From assembly GCF_010820665.1 (NCBI RefSeq), contig NZ_JAAIKC010000005.1:332098-396097 (forward strand): a stretch of DNA of 64,000 nucleotides, written 5' to 3'. Positions 28,052-36,120 of this stretch are shown in pieces. Both the position numbers and the translations under genes were made by a program. Under the pieces are notes generated by a model. That model was not told the origin of the DNA and did not search any database. It saw only the letters and a list, made by a program, of their open reading frames with translations. The DNA comes from Paenibacillus sp. SYP-B3998. Lineage in GTDB: Bacteria; Bacillota; Bacilli; Paenibacillales; NBRC-103111. Every line of letters begins with the position of its first letter. The first letter of the stretch is position 1.

Positions 28052-28095
28052 GCGAAAAAAAAAGCTCATGTATCCAATCGGAGGCATGAGCTTTT
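28052..28095 (-). terminator. Terminator of the DHA2 exporter gene (possibly bidirectional)
   Basis: AAAAGCTCATG and CATGAGCTTTT form 11-base arms. On the minus strand a run of nine T follows; on the plus strand the T run is part of the stem only. Confidence 0.8.
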
Positions 28096-28104
28096 GAACT
28101 TGGA

Positions 28105-29637
28105 TTAATGCGAAGCCGCGAGCCCCTCAGCCTCATCTGTTGGGTTTAATTTCTCTTTACTCATAAATAAGGCTGCGGCGAAAGCAAGTATCGCTGGCAG
28201 TAGGCCCCAAGCAAAGGTGACGGCGATGGAGGAGGAGAGCCCGTCTGTAATTCGATCCAACGCCTGTGGTGGAATTTGATTACGAGTAGCAGGATCAAGC
28301 AGTGCATGGGGGTCACTAAAGTTAATGCCTTGCGGTACATTTCCTTCACCACTGCCTGCGAATGCCTCCGTCAAGTTTCGAGTCAGCGAATGGCTTTGGA
28401 GAATACCAAAAATTGTGATTCCCAGTGTCATCCCAAGGGACCTGAGGAAATTGAGGGTGGCGCTTGCCGAGCCTCTCTGTCTACTGGAGAATGAATGTAT
28501 AGCTGCATTGCTTAATACGGAGAAGGAAGCGCCGATGCCAAGTCCGATTAAGATCATATAGAAAGTAATCGTCAGACGGGATAAATCGGCTGTAATCGTG
28601 CTAAGAAGTCCGATTCCGACTACCAGAATGAGGAGCGTCGGGATCATAATGGAGCGATACGACAGCTTGTTCATGAGGAATCCCCCTAGTGTCGCGGTTA
28701 CCACAGATCCGAGCATCATAGGCAGCAAGACAAGGCCGGAACTCGTAGCGCTCCCGCCAAGAACACCCTGAATGAATATGGGAATATAGACAGAAGCTGT
28801 GATGAATGCAGCTCCGCTTAGCATGCCGATGATATTGCTTGTTGCATAAAGGCGGCTTTTAAACATACTAAATGAAATAATGGGTTCTTCGGCTCGAGTT
28901 TCTATAAACACAAATAGTGCGGCAAGAAGAGCAAAGCCAGCGAATAAACCTATGATTTGTGCCGAATCCCAAGCGTATTGCTTGCCCCCAAGCTCCATTG
29001 CGAACATCAGACAGATAATAGCTCCTACAAGTGAGATAGCGCCGAGCCAGTCGATAGGCTGTTTGGAATGTATATGGGACTCTTTATAAAAGAAAGCAAT
29101 CATGACAAAGGCGAGCAGACCAAGGGGTAAATTGATGTAAAAAATCCATTTCCAGTTCATATAATCCGTGATGTAAGCACCCAACAAAGGGCCGAAAATA
29201 CTAGACATACCGAACACAGCTCCGAATAATCCACCAAGCTTTCCACGGTTTTCTGGCGCTACCGCATCGAGCATAATCGTAAATGCGATGGGTACAAGAG
29301 CGCCTCCGCCAATGCCTTGAATAGCCCTGTAAATGCTTAACTGTACGATAGACTCGGCCGTTCCGCAAAGTACGGAGCCAAGCATAAATACCAAGATACC
29401 GAAAACGAAAAAACGCTTGCGTCCATACATATCGGATAGCTTGCCGAAAATTGGCATTCCAGCCATCTCGGCGACCATATAGGCTGAGGTCACCCAGACG
29501 AATTTATCGAGTCCGCCGAGTTCGCCAACAATCGTTCCCATAGCAGTAGCAACGATTGTGTTATCCATCGAGGCCATCAGGATGGCAAGAAGAAGTCCTG
29601 CGACGATAACACCAGTTTTGTTTTGTGCTTTTTTCAT
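28105..29637 (-). CDS. MFS drug exporter, DHA2 family (14 helices)
   Basis: 510 residues from the ATG at 29637 with GAAAGGA upstream. The first helix holds MASMDNTIVATAM, the DHA2 motif with a membrane-buried Asp; loop 2-3 has GKLSDMYGRKRFF (motif A) and helix 5 has the motif C region (GPLLGAYITDYM). About 14 hydrophobic segments. DHA2 proteins export lipophilic or cationic drugs with the proton gradient; substrate unknown. A perfect palindrome overlies the promoter, so a TetR- or MarR-type repressor probably controls it, but none is encoded next door. Confidence 0.92.
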   Translation of the reverse strand: MKKAQNKTGVIVAGLLLAILMASMDNTIVATAMGTIVGELGGLDKFVWVTSAYMVAEMAGMPIFGKLSDMYGRKRFFVFGILVFMLGSVLCGTAESIVQLSIYRAIQGIGGGALVPIAFTIMLDAVAPENRGKLGGLFGAVFGMSSIFGPLLGAYITDYMNWKWIFYINLPLGLLAFVMIAFFYKESHIHSKQPIDWLGAISLVGAIICLMFAMELGGKQYAWDSAQIIGLFAGFALLAALFVFIETRAEEPIISFSMFKSRLYATSNIIGMLSGAAFITASVYIPIFIQGVLGGSATSSGLVLLPMMLGSVVTATLGGFLMNKLSYRSIMIPTLLILVVGIGLLSTITADLSRLTITFYMILIGLGIGASFSVLSNAAIHSFSSRQRGSASATLNFLRSLGMTLGITIFGILQSHSLTRNLTEAFAGSGEGNVPQGINFSDPHALLDPATRNQIPPQALDRITDGLSSSIAVTFAWGLLPAILAFAAALFMSKEKLNPTDEAEGLAASH

Positions 29638-29702
29638 TTGATTAAGTCCTTTCTTGTTATAGATCATAGTAGGGGCTCTCCCAAGCCCGTACTTCTAACT
29701 TC

Positions 29703-29743
29703 ATTATAAACAAGCAACACTGACAGAAGTGTGTCAGTGTTGC
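29703..29743 (-). promoter_or_regulatory. Promoter and perfect palindromic operator of the DHA2 exporter
   Basis: On the minus strand TATAAT lies at 29708-29703. Upstream, GCAACACTGACA (29714-29725) and TGTCAGTGTTGC (29732-29743) are perfect 12-base arms with a 6-base centre, covering the -35 region. No good -35 hexamer is seen. There is no T run, so an operator is more likely than a terminator. Confidence 0.7.
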
Positions 29744-29895
29744 TGTGGCATTTATTTTTTATTTTAGAGATATGATTCAATGCATTACATATTCTCTGTC
29801 AAATGGGCTAGTTTTCCTGTGGCATTCGTCTATACGCTGCATAAAGTATGTTAGGCGCTAGTTTAGTATCACGATTTCACGAGGAGGAAACAATC

Positions 29896-30729
29896 ATGAG
29901 TTCGAATATAAACCAAGATGCGAATTTCGGCTCCGCTTTCGATCCATCGCTAGGTGCTTCCCAACATCAGTTCTCAAATCAGGGGGGAGCAATACCTCTT
30001 GTTTTGCCTGTTGATGCTTATAATGAAGTAAAACAACTTGAGCAAGAAATTGCTGACCTAGAAGTTGAGGCATTTAGGTTAAATCAAGAGGGAACTGCTT
30101 ATAGGAGCGGTTCCGATCTGGAAAAAGCCAATGAGAGCTGGTTAGAAGCTGCTCAGATGCAGGAGCAAGTTAATGCCAAACATCAACAAAGAGCAGCAAT
30201 TCTAGCCCCTTATATGATTCCGCCACGTTCTTACGGCGGCAATCCGTTCGGTATTCCGGGCTTCCCGGGCGGAGGTTCGCCGGGAATGCCCGGATTCCCA
30301 GGTGGTGGATCACCAGGTGGAGGCTTTCCAGGGATGCCGGGTTTCCCAAGCGCACCGGATTTTCCAGGTGGAGGCTTCCCAGGGATGCCGGGCTTCCCGG
30401 GATCTGTTCCAGGAACTCCAGGTGGCGGTTCGCCCAGTGCGCCATTTCCAGGTTCGCCGGGGGGCGCACAGCCGCCGAGCTCTCCTCCGCCATCATACAC
30501 ACCGCAAAAACCATTTACGGCAACAGGAGCTACTGCGCAATTTATTGATCCAGGATCCATCGCACGCTGTTTGTTTAGATTCACTTATGTATGGTTGAGA
30601 AATGGTGGACAGTTCTGGTTTTTCCCGGTTTTTGTCGGTCCGAATTCGGTTGCTGGATTTAGATGGGAAGGGTTTAGGTGGAGATACTTCGGAATCGATG
30701 TCCGCTTAATTGATGCTTTTACTTGTTGA
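29896..30729 (+). CDS. Collagen-like Gly/Pro-rich protein with conserved aromatic C-terminal domain
   Basis: 277 residues from the ATG at 29896 behind GAGGAGG. Residues 1-55 are polar; 50-95 form a likely coiled coil (EVKQLEQEIADLEVEAF). Residues 110-205 are imperfect repeats of GFPGGGSPGMP and GFPGMPGFPG type. The last 60 residues form a compact aromatic domain (YVWLRNGGQFWFFPVFVG, then FRWRYFGID) with two cysteines at its ends. No signal peptide. In spore formers such proteins are often spore-surface or exosporium parts, but that is inference. The C-terminal domain, not the repeat, is likely the functional part. Confidence 0.8.
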   Translation: MSSNINQDANFGSAFDPSLGASQHQFSNQGGAIPLVLPVDAYNEVKQLEQEIADLEVEAFRLNQEGTAYRSGSDLEKANESWLEAAQMQEQVNAKHQQRAAILAPYMIPPRSYGGNPFGIPGFPGGGSPGMPGFPGGGSPGGGFPGMPGFPSAPDFPGGGFPGMPGFPGSVPGTPGGGSPSAPFPGSPGGAQPPSSPPPSYTPQKPFTATGATAQFIDPGSIARCLFRFTYVWLRNGGQFWFFPVFVGPNSVAGFRWEGFRWRYFGIDVRLIDAFTC

Positions 30730-30824
30730 TTTTCAAGCATAATCATTAACCATTGGGGTTGCGGGAGGTCGGCAAAAGCTGGCTGCTGCGACCCTATTCG
30801 TCTTGACTCTTGACTGATAATAAA

Positions 30825-30873
30825 AAGACAGTGCCAAGGACGTCAAATTCACTCCGTGGGCTGTCTCTTTTCA
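30825..30873 (+). terminator. Terminator between the collagen-like and lipase genes
   Basis: AAAGACAG and CTGTCTCTTT arms with an inner CC/GG pairing, followed by CTTTTC. Converging genes on both sides; it may serve either strand. Confidence 0.6.
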
Positions 30874-30957
30874 TTACCAAGATTGAGCATTGGAGAACTG
30901 CAGCATTTGGACCTAGTAATTCAATAGTAAGCGCTTTAATGACTTACTACAGGCGAG

Positions 30958-31743
30958 CTAACCATTTGGGCAAAATCCAGGATTGTACGTACAAAGCTCT
31001 TGTGCGTAGGCTGTATCTAGCTTTACGAGTTCAGAGAAATAGTTGCCAATGGCATGGTTGGCAGAGATAGATCCCTTTTGAAACCGAACCTCATCGCCTT
31101 TTTTTACATGGACATAGTAGTAGTTTTGATCTGTTTTAGGGGATCTATAGATGACGGGCGGCAGCTGAGGAACAAGATCGTTTACATTATAAATCCTATG
31201 GCGGGTAGCAATTTGACGATCAAATGTTTTGGCAAAGACAGCGTTACCTACACGCGGTGATGCGAATGTGTATACGCAAGGGGATTCGAAGGGCGTATTG
31301 GCAACAATATCGACCGCACACAAGGTGGCGAGTGCTCCACCCAGACTATGACCAGTTACAAACAGCTTCTTTTGAGGTGATAGTTTAGATAAAGTTGAGA
31401 TGATTTTTTTTCTGGCAGATTTATATATGCTTAGGAATCCGCGATGCACTAGGCCGCTATCCCGCATATAGGGGAATTTATTTTGTCGAGCAATGACATC
31501 TGAGATCCAATCGGACCGGGTGTTCGATCCCCGAAAAGCTATAACGATGGTATCCTTCGATTCTAACATGTACCCAAAATACTCTTCTTTCCCCGCAAAA
31601 GAAGCTGCTTTGAATGTGGAAGCGATCTCGTAAGTTCGAGGAACGACGAAAGTACCAGATTCATTTTCAAATTGTGTATAGGTTTGACCGCAAATCGCAG
31701 CTAAGAAGATAGCGGTGCGTTTTTCAAAAGAAATCGTGCTCAA
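30958..31743 (-). CDS. Class 3 lipase family protein
   Basis: 261 residues from a TTG at 31743, preceded by GGGGGT with 7-base spacing; a GTG at 31764 is the alternative. Alpha/beta hydrolase with nucleophile elbow TGHSLGGAL (Ser near 132), Asp in NVNDLVPQLPP (about 187) and His in SANHAIGNY (about 236), the triad of the fungal-type class 3 lipases. IAFRGSNTRSDWISD is the usual oxyanion-hole strand. No signal peptide, so cytoplasmic or released by lysis. Acts on acylglycerols or phospholipids; substrate not known. Confidence 0.88.
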   Translation of the reverse strand: MSTISFEKRTAIFLAAICGQTYTQFENESGTFVVPRTYEIASTFKAASFAGKEEYFGYMLESKDTIVIAFRGSNTRSDWISDVIARQNKFPYMRDSGLVHRGFLSIYKSARKKIISTLSKLSPQKKLFVTGHSLGGALATLCAVDIVANTPFESPCVYTFASPRVGNAVFAKTFDRQIATRHRIYNVNDLVPQLPPVIYRSPKTDQNYYYVHVKKGDEVRFQKGSISANHAIGNYFSELVKLDTAYAQELCTYNPGFCPNG

Positions 31744-31924
31744 GTAGCATACCCCCGATCCCACATTCCTTTATTAGCTATGTATATGGAGATTGAGGGG
31801 AATTGCTTTAGGGCAAGAACCTAATTATAGAGCGGCAGTATCTAGAGAGCAGTCGGAAGTAGTGAGCCGGAATAAAAGAGGTTCCTAATTCGGTCGTTTG
31901 TTATTGAAAAATATGGATATTGGC
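31744..31924. other. Intergenic stretch without gene
   Basis: Between divergent lipase and ABC exporter genes. No ORF with a ribosome-binding site and no strong structure seen. Confidence 0.4.
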
Positions 31925-31953
31925 TTGATATTGAGAACTATTATCAGTTAATA
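31925..31953 (+). promoter_or_regulatory. Promoter with Fur-box-like site for the ABC exporter
   Basis: TTGATA (31925-31930) and TTAATA (31948-31953) are 17 bases apart. Between them TGAGAACTATTATCA (31932-31946) matches the 7-1-7 Fur/PerR-type consensus TGATAATNATTATCA at 12 of 14 defined positions. The site sits exactly in the spacer, where a repressor would block RNA polymerase. Confidence 0.55.
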
Positions 31954-32000
31954 TGGTTCATATCGACTATAATTGGCGAAAGAAGGTGAGGGACACACAC

Positions 32001-33716
32001 ATGTTAAGAAGATTTTTTTCGTATTATCGTCCGTATAGGAACTTATTCATTTTAGATTTCACCTGTGCTGTAGTAGCGGGGTTACTTGAGCTAGGATTCC
32101 CGCTTGCCGTTAATCGAGTCATTGATAAATTGCTTCCGGCTGGGAACTGGCAGTGGATTTTATGGGCATGCGCTGGTTTGCTTGCTGTGTACGGCTTGAA
32201 TACGATTCTCAATTTTGTTGTTACTTATTGGGGACATAAGCTGGGGATTAATATCGAGACGGATATGCGGAAGAAGATGTTTGATCATTTGCAGAAGCTG
32301 TCTTTCCGCTTCTATGACAACAATAAAACGGGCCAACTCATGTCGCGAATGTCCAATGACTTACTGGAGATTGGCGAGGTTGCTCATCATGGTCCAGAAG
32401 ATTTATTTATTGCCGTAATGACGTTAATCGGGGCGCTTATTTTGATGCTTAGTATTAATGTGAAATTAGCTTTATTAACTTTCGTCACAGTTCCTTTCCT
32501 GCTGTGGATAGCCATATACTTTAATCAGAAAATGACGAAGACATTCCGCCGTATGATGGGGGATTTGGCTGATATTAATGCGAGAGTGGAAGACAACATT
32601 GGGGGGATTCGTGTTGTCCAAGCTTTTGCCAATGAAGCTTATGAGAGAAAACTATTCGCAGAAAATAATGGACGCTTTCGGATAACGAAGCTGCTTTCCT
32701 ACAAAATTATGGCATGGAATGTATCTCTTAGTTATATTCTCATGCGGTTGGTGACGGTATTCGTTCTGATTTGTGGTACATGGTTCGTGATTGATAAACA
32801 GATTACATATGGGGAATTTATCGCGTTCGTCTTATTAACGAACGTATTCCTAGGTCCTATTCAGAAGATTAATAATGTAATCGAAAGCTATCCTAAGGGA
32901 ATCGCCGGATTTAAGCGTTACGTAGAGGTTATTGATACGGAGCCAGAGGTGGCTGATCGCCCTGATGCGGTCCCCGTTCGACACCTTGTTGGCGAGATCC
33001 GTTTCAACAACGTCTCGTTTGGCTATGGACAGGAAACTAAGGTATTGAATGGCATCACCCTATCTATTCGCGCTGGGGAAACGGTCGCCTTCGTAGGCCC
33101 ATCCGGCGCCGGGAAAACAACGATTTGCAGCTTATTGCCACGATTCTACGATGTTAGCGATGGCAGCATCAGTATCGATGGGATGGATATTCGCAGCATT
33201 CAACTAGAGTCGCTGCGCCGTCAAATCGGCATCGTACAGCAGGACGTGTTCCTATTCGCGGGTACGATGCGCGAGAATATCCTGTACGGCAAGCTGGATG
33301 CGACGGAAGAGGAGATTTGGCAAGCTGCTAGACGAGCGCGGCTTGAGACCTTCATCCAGTCCCAGCCGCTGGGACTGGAAACCATTATCGGCGAGCGCGG
33401 CGTGAAGCTCTCAGGTGGACAGAAGCAGCGCCTTGCGATTGCGCGCATGTTTCTCAAGAATCCGCCGATCCTCATCCTTGATGAGGCAACCTCGGCGCTC
33501 GACACGGAGACCGAGGCAGCGATTCAACAATCGCTTGCCGAGTTATCGGAGGGGCGCACGACCTTGGTTATTGCGCATCGACTAGCGACGATCAAGAATG
33601 CAGATCGCATCGTCGTAGTTACGGAGCAAGGGATTACAGAGCAAGGCCGACATGAGGAGCTTCTGGCAGTTGGAGGCATCTATAGCCGTCTGCACAAGGC
33701 ACAGTTTCGCTCATGA
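32001..33716 (+). CDS. ABC exporter, fused membrane and ATPase domains
   Basis: 571 residues from the ATG at 32001 with GAAGGTGAGG upstream; an upstream frame from 31953 lies over the promoter. Six membrane helices (about 15-310) then an ATPase domain: Walker A GPSGAGKT near 367-374, Q loop QQDVF, signature LSGGQKQ near 470, Walker B ILILDEATSALD near 492, H loop IAHRL. Type IV exporter half-transporter that likely homodimerises, since no partner gene adjoins. Substrate could be a lipid, peptide or drug; the Fur-like box hints at metal-linked control. Confidence 0.93.
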   Translation: MLRRFFSYYRPYRNLFILDFTCAVVAGLLELGFPLAVNRVIDKLLPAGNWQWILWACAGLLAVYGLNTILNFVVTYWGHKLGINIETDMRKKMFDHLQKLSFRFYDNNKTGQLMSRMSNDLLEIGEVAHHGPEDLFIAVMTLIGALILMLSINVKLALLTFVTVPFLLWIAIYFNQKMTKTFRRMMGDLADINARVEDNIGGIRVVQAFANEAYERKLFAENNGRFRITKLLSYKIMAWNVSLSYILMRLVTVFVLICGTWFVIDKQITYGEFIAFVLLTNVFLGPIQKINNVIESYPKGIAGFKRYVEVIDTEPEVADRPDAVPVRHLVGEIRFNNVSFGYGQETKVLNGITLSIRAGETVAFVGPSGAGKTTICSLLPRFYDVSDGSISIDGMDIRSIQLESLRRQIGIVQQDVFLFAGTMRENILYGKLDATEEEIWQAARRARLETFIQSQPLGLETIIGERGVKLSGGQKQRLAIARMFLKNPPILILDEATSALDTETEAAIQQSLAELSEGRTTLVIAHRLATIKNADRIVVVTEQGITEQGRHEELLAVGGIYSRLHKAQFRS

Positions 33717-33831
33717 ACAAAGGGGACGGCGACTCTGAGCGTAGGCGCTTGCTTTGCGGGGCTGCTGCTAGCATTACAGTTTTTTTTGAGCCAGTTGAAG
33801 CGCCGTTATGGGAGTGAACGGGAATTGATAT

Positions 33832-33872
33832 AAATAAAGGTCAGGGGCTCCAGAGCCGCTGACCTTTATTCA
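33832..33872. terminator. Bidirectional terminator
   Basis: ATAAAGGTCAG and CTGACCTTTAT with an inner GGCTC/GAGCC stem and CA loop. It lies between the ABC exporter (plus) and the convergent small gene (minus). Confidence 0.85.
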
Positions 33873-33881
33873 TTTACAAAA

Positions 33882-34157
33882 TTAAAGCAAGGAGCTTAAT
33901 CGGATATTTAATCTAGCTGCTACGCCAGCCGGGTTGCTTGGGCTGCGCGGACCGCCGAAATTGAAGGCGATGATGACGATATCATTACGGCCTCTGCACA
34001 GAAATTGTCTGACGTTGAAGGTGCGTCCGGGATTAAAATTTAATGGTGTGTTGGTAGGACCATCGAAGAGGAGCGGGACACCATTAATGATGACGACAGC
34101 GTAGTTATCGACAGATAGGAATAAGGAAGCGGCGAGTATCGACCTTCTTTGGGACAA
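33882..34157 (-). CDS. Beta-rich protein of unknown function, apparent N-terminus without a start codon
   Basis: The frame ends at 33882 and the first usual start codon is TTG at 34157 (91 residues). However, the same frame stays open to 34292, and the translated extra part (IPRDPAWVPV, then ANYVCYSGNLSSENAIIST) reads like the front of the same beta domain, with no ATG, GTG or TTG. So either an ATT start near 34258 is used, or the gene has lost its 5' end. The rest (FLSVDNYAVVIING, then GRNDIVIIAFNFGG and NPAGVAARL) resembles a jelly-roll domain found in Paenibacillus proteins of unknown role. No signal peptide is visible. Confidence 0.5.
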   Translation of the reverse strand: MSQRRSILAASLFLSVDNYAVVIINGVPLLFDGPTNTPLNFNPGRTFNVRQFLCRGRNDIVIIAFNFGGPRSPSNPAGVAARLNIRLSSLL

Positions 34158-34313
34158 AGTGAATCTTGTTGAAATAATGGCGTTTTCACTACTGAGGTTA
34201 CCGGAATAGCAGACATAATTCGCATTGATAACAGGTACCCAGGCAGGATCGCGTGGAATGATCTGATGCGTGATAGAGAAGAATGCGAGGGTTCACAGGT
34301 AGTTGAGAAAGAA

Positions 34314-34457
34314 ATGAGTAAGATGACCCAATTAATTGTGATGGCGACGCATGGCCTATTAGCTAACTACGATGCTAGAGGCGGATCTATTTTTGCGGAT
34401 TTGTTAGCTACTAAACAACGAATTACCCACGATATGGCGAAGAAAGCTATGAATTAA
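34314..34457 (+). CDS. Possible 47-residue protein, unrecognised
   Basis: ATG at 34314 with a weak GAGAAAGAA upstream. The chain (MSKMTQLIVMATHGLL start, HDMAKKAMN end) has a short hydrophobic start and basic end, no known motif. Its stop overlaps the end of the SMR gene by 4 bases. It may be chance or a remnant. Confidence 0.3.
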   Translation: MSKMTQLIVMATHGLLANYDARGGSIFADLLATKQRITHDMAKKAMN

Positions 34458-34774
34458 TGCCCGGAAGTAAATTTAAGACCAAGTACACCAACTAAGATCA
34501 ATACCATGAACAAAATTCGGGTTAAACTAATCGGTTCATTTAAAAACAAAGTGCCGATAATGATCGCCCCGACAGCGCCTATCCCAGTCCAAGCCGCGTA
34601 AGCTGTTCCGATAGGTAATGTTTTCGTAGCTATAGCGAGGAAGTAGAAGCTCACAACCATTCCTGCGAGCGTGATACTTGTTGGAACAAGACGCGTGAAT
34701 CCATTAGAAAACTTCAATGAAATTGCCCATACGACTTCAAAAACTCCTGCAATTGCCAGATACACCCATGCCAT
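34454..34774 (-). CDS. gdx: SMR-family guanidinium exporter (Gdx/SugE type)
   Basis: 106 residues from the ATG at 34774 behind GAGGAG; four membrane helices. The essential Glu is in GVFEVVWAISLKFS (residue 13), and the segment TLPIGTAYAAWTGIGAVG in helix 3 is typical of the SugE/Gdx branch. These proteins export guanidinium in exchange for protons as antiparallel dimers. The guanidine-I riboswitch directly upstream supports this substrate strongly. Confidence 0.93.
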   Translation of the reverse strand: MAWVYLAIAGVFEVVWAISLKFSNGFTRLVPTSITLAGMVVSFYFLAIATKTLPIGTAYAAWTGIGAVGAIIIGTLFLNEPISLTRILFMVLILVGVLGLKFTSGH

Positions 34775-34810
34775 ACTAACCCACTCCTCTTCGTAAGGTT
34801 GTTTTGTCTC

Positions 34811-34947
34811 AGAAAAAAAGAAAAAGCCTGGAAGCATTATCGCAAAGCGATAGTACTCCCGGGCTTTTTCCCCTCCGTGACCACAGTGTATTCACTGTGT
34901 GTTCTCTCTCGGACCAGTCTGGCGATGCTCGCCACGGAACCCTAGAA
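34811..34947 (-). promoter_or_regulatory. Guanidine-I (ykkC) riboswitch with terminator
   Basis: Read on the minus strand from about 34947: CTAGGGTTCCG, then ACTGGTCCGAGAGAG, a variable ACACAGTG/CACTGTG hairpin, then ACGGAGGG and AAAAGCCCGGGAG. These are the conserved blocks of the guanidine-I class. The last block can pair with CTTCCAGGCTTTTT further on (terminator about 34868-34811, ending in a long T run). Guanidine binding should prevent the terminator and switch on the exporter gene. Confidence 0.95.
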
Positions 34948-34961
34948 AACAATATGAGGCA

Positions 34962-34990
34962 ATTATAAGTCGCCTTATACCCTATGTCAA
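34962..34990 (-). promoter_or_regulatory. Consensus sigma-A promoter of the riboswitch-gdx transcript
   Basis: TTGACA (34990-34985), 17 bases, TATAAT (34967-34962): a perfect match to the consensus, so control rests on the riboswitch. Confidence 0.92.
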
Positions 34991-35009
34991 GTTACCGATT
35001 TTTGTTTAA

Positions 35010-35333
35010 TTAGTAAGTGGCTAAATCGCTTGCTGCATAAAACATAATAGCAATAACAAATATTGCAATAATAATAGCATACAAAGCTGTTCCAATGATC
35101 CCGCATACTAAGCCAGTGGTCGCGAATCCTCTTCCTTGATCCCCGCGTAGCCGAATTTCTTTCGCGGCAATACGGGAGAATACAATGGCAATGATCCCAA
35201 GAATAAAACCGATATATGGGATAACGATGGATAGAATACCTAGCACCATGGAAGCAATTGCTTTACCATTCGTTACTGACGACATTTGCGGTGAAGGCTG
35301 GTAGTTAGGGGATTGATGTGGATAAGGATCCAT
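35010..35333 (-). CDS. DUF4190 membrane protein
   Basis: 107 residues with GAGGAGG and a 7-base spacer. A Pro/Gln/Tyr-rich start (1-22) is followed by KAIASMVLGILSIVIPYIGF, a Gly-containing helix pair and a third-fourth helix (FATTGLVCGIIGTALYAIII), the DUF4190 pattern. Function unknown; common in Gram-positive bacteria. Single gene, convergent with nothing close. Confidence 0.85.
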   Translation of the reverse strand: MDPYPHQSPNYQPSPQMSSVTNGKAIASMVLGILSIVIPYIGFILGIIAIVFSRIAAKEIRLRGDQGRGFATTGLVCGIIGTALYAIIIAIFVIAIMFYAASDLATY

Positions 35334-35435
35334 GTGAGGACCTCCTCAAGATGATATATGACCCATTATAACCATATCTTACCTACGATTCTAGAGGAAA
35401 ATTGAGCGATGGGTGAGATTACAATACTTTTCCAG

Positions 35436-36021
35436 CTATTTTTGCTCCCATAAGCCAGCGTCATTCATCGCTAAATCGGCTTTATACATGTCAACCGTCT
35501 TCAAATCACGCAAGGTGAGTGGAGAAGAAGGACGATAATACGATTGAAGATATGCGTTTAGTTTCTTGGAAAAAGGGGTATATACCTTGTAGGGCTAGTT
35601 TTTTCCAGAGGTACGTTGGAAATCTATCAAGTCGGCGAGCGTATGATCCACCAATAACGTCAAAGGAATACCTAGGTCATCAGTAACCTCCTTGAGTTTT
35701 TGGTCACGTGCTTTGGCGTAAGGGGTAAAGTCGCGATGCATGACCACTTCATTCACGGGTACTGCCTGAAGCACCTGTTTGAGAACGATGGCTGGATCCC
35801 CGTATAGCACATAAAGCTGTCTGCCGTATTGGGCATAGAGTCCGATTAAGCATCACTTGCTGGAGGAACTACCTGCCGCTGTACGCCTCATGCCGGGCAT
35901 GCCACAATAGAAATGGATCAAGGATGAGGAGATGCACACTGGGAAGTTTACTAGCGAATAGATAGTCAAACGCAGTCATATCGTCGATGCGCAAATCTTT
36001 ACGATGAATGAAAAGTTTCAT
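35436..36021 (-). pseudogene. Remnant of a DNA photolyase (deoxyribodipyrimidine photolyase), N-terminal domain only
   Basis: From an ATG at 36021 the frame reads MKLFIHRKDLRIDDMTAFDY, the photolyase N-terminus, then stops at TAG after SGR. It continues one frame away as LYAQYGRQLYVLYGDPA, PVNEVVMHRDFTPYAKARD and LVDHTLADLIDFQ, meets a second TAG after SGKN, and goes on as PYKVYTPFSKKLNAYLQ to a stop at 35436. So about 195 residues of the antenna-binding domain remain with two stops and one frameshift, and the FAD-binding C-terminal domain is missing. The gene is inactive. Confidence 0.85.
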
Positions 36022-36051
36022 AGGCCTTAAATGGCATGCCTCCAAAATGAA

Positions 36052-36112
36052 TAAAAGCCCGGAAAGCTGCTCTTTCGAGCGATGGCTTGTCTGGGCTTTA
36101 TTCTTAGTATAG
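36052..36112 (-). terminator. Terminator of the NlpC/P60 gene
   Basis: AAAGCCC and GGGCTTT arms with a long imperfect interior; on the minus strand the second arm is followed by TTATT. Confidence 0.7.
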
Positions 36113-36120
36113 TAATTACT

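Noticed and set aside
30170..30598. Long frames in other phases across the collagen-like gene
   Set aside because: Gly/Pro codon repeats keep all frames open; only the frame with the strong ribosome-binding site and C-terminal domain is real.
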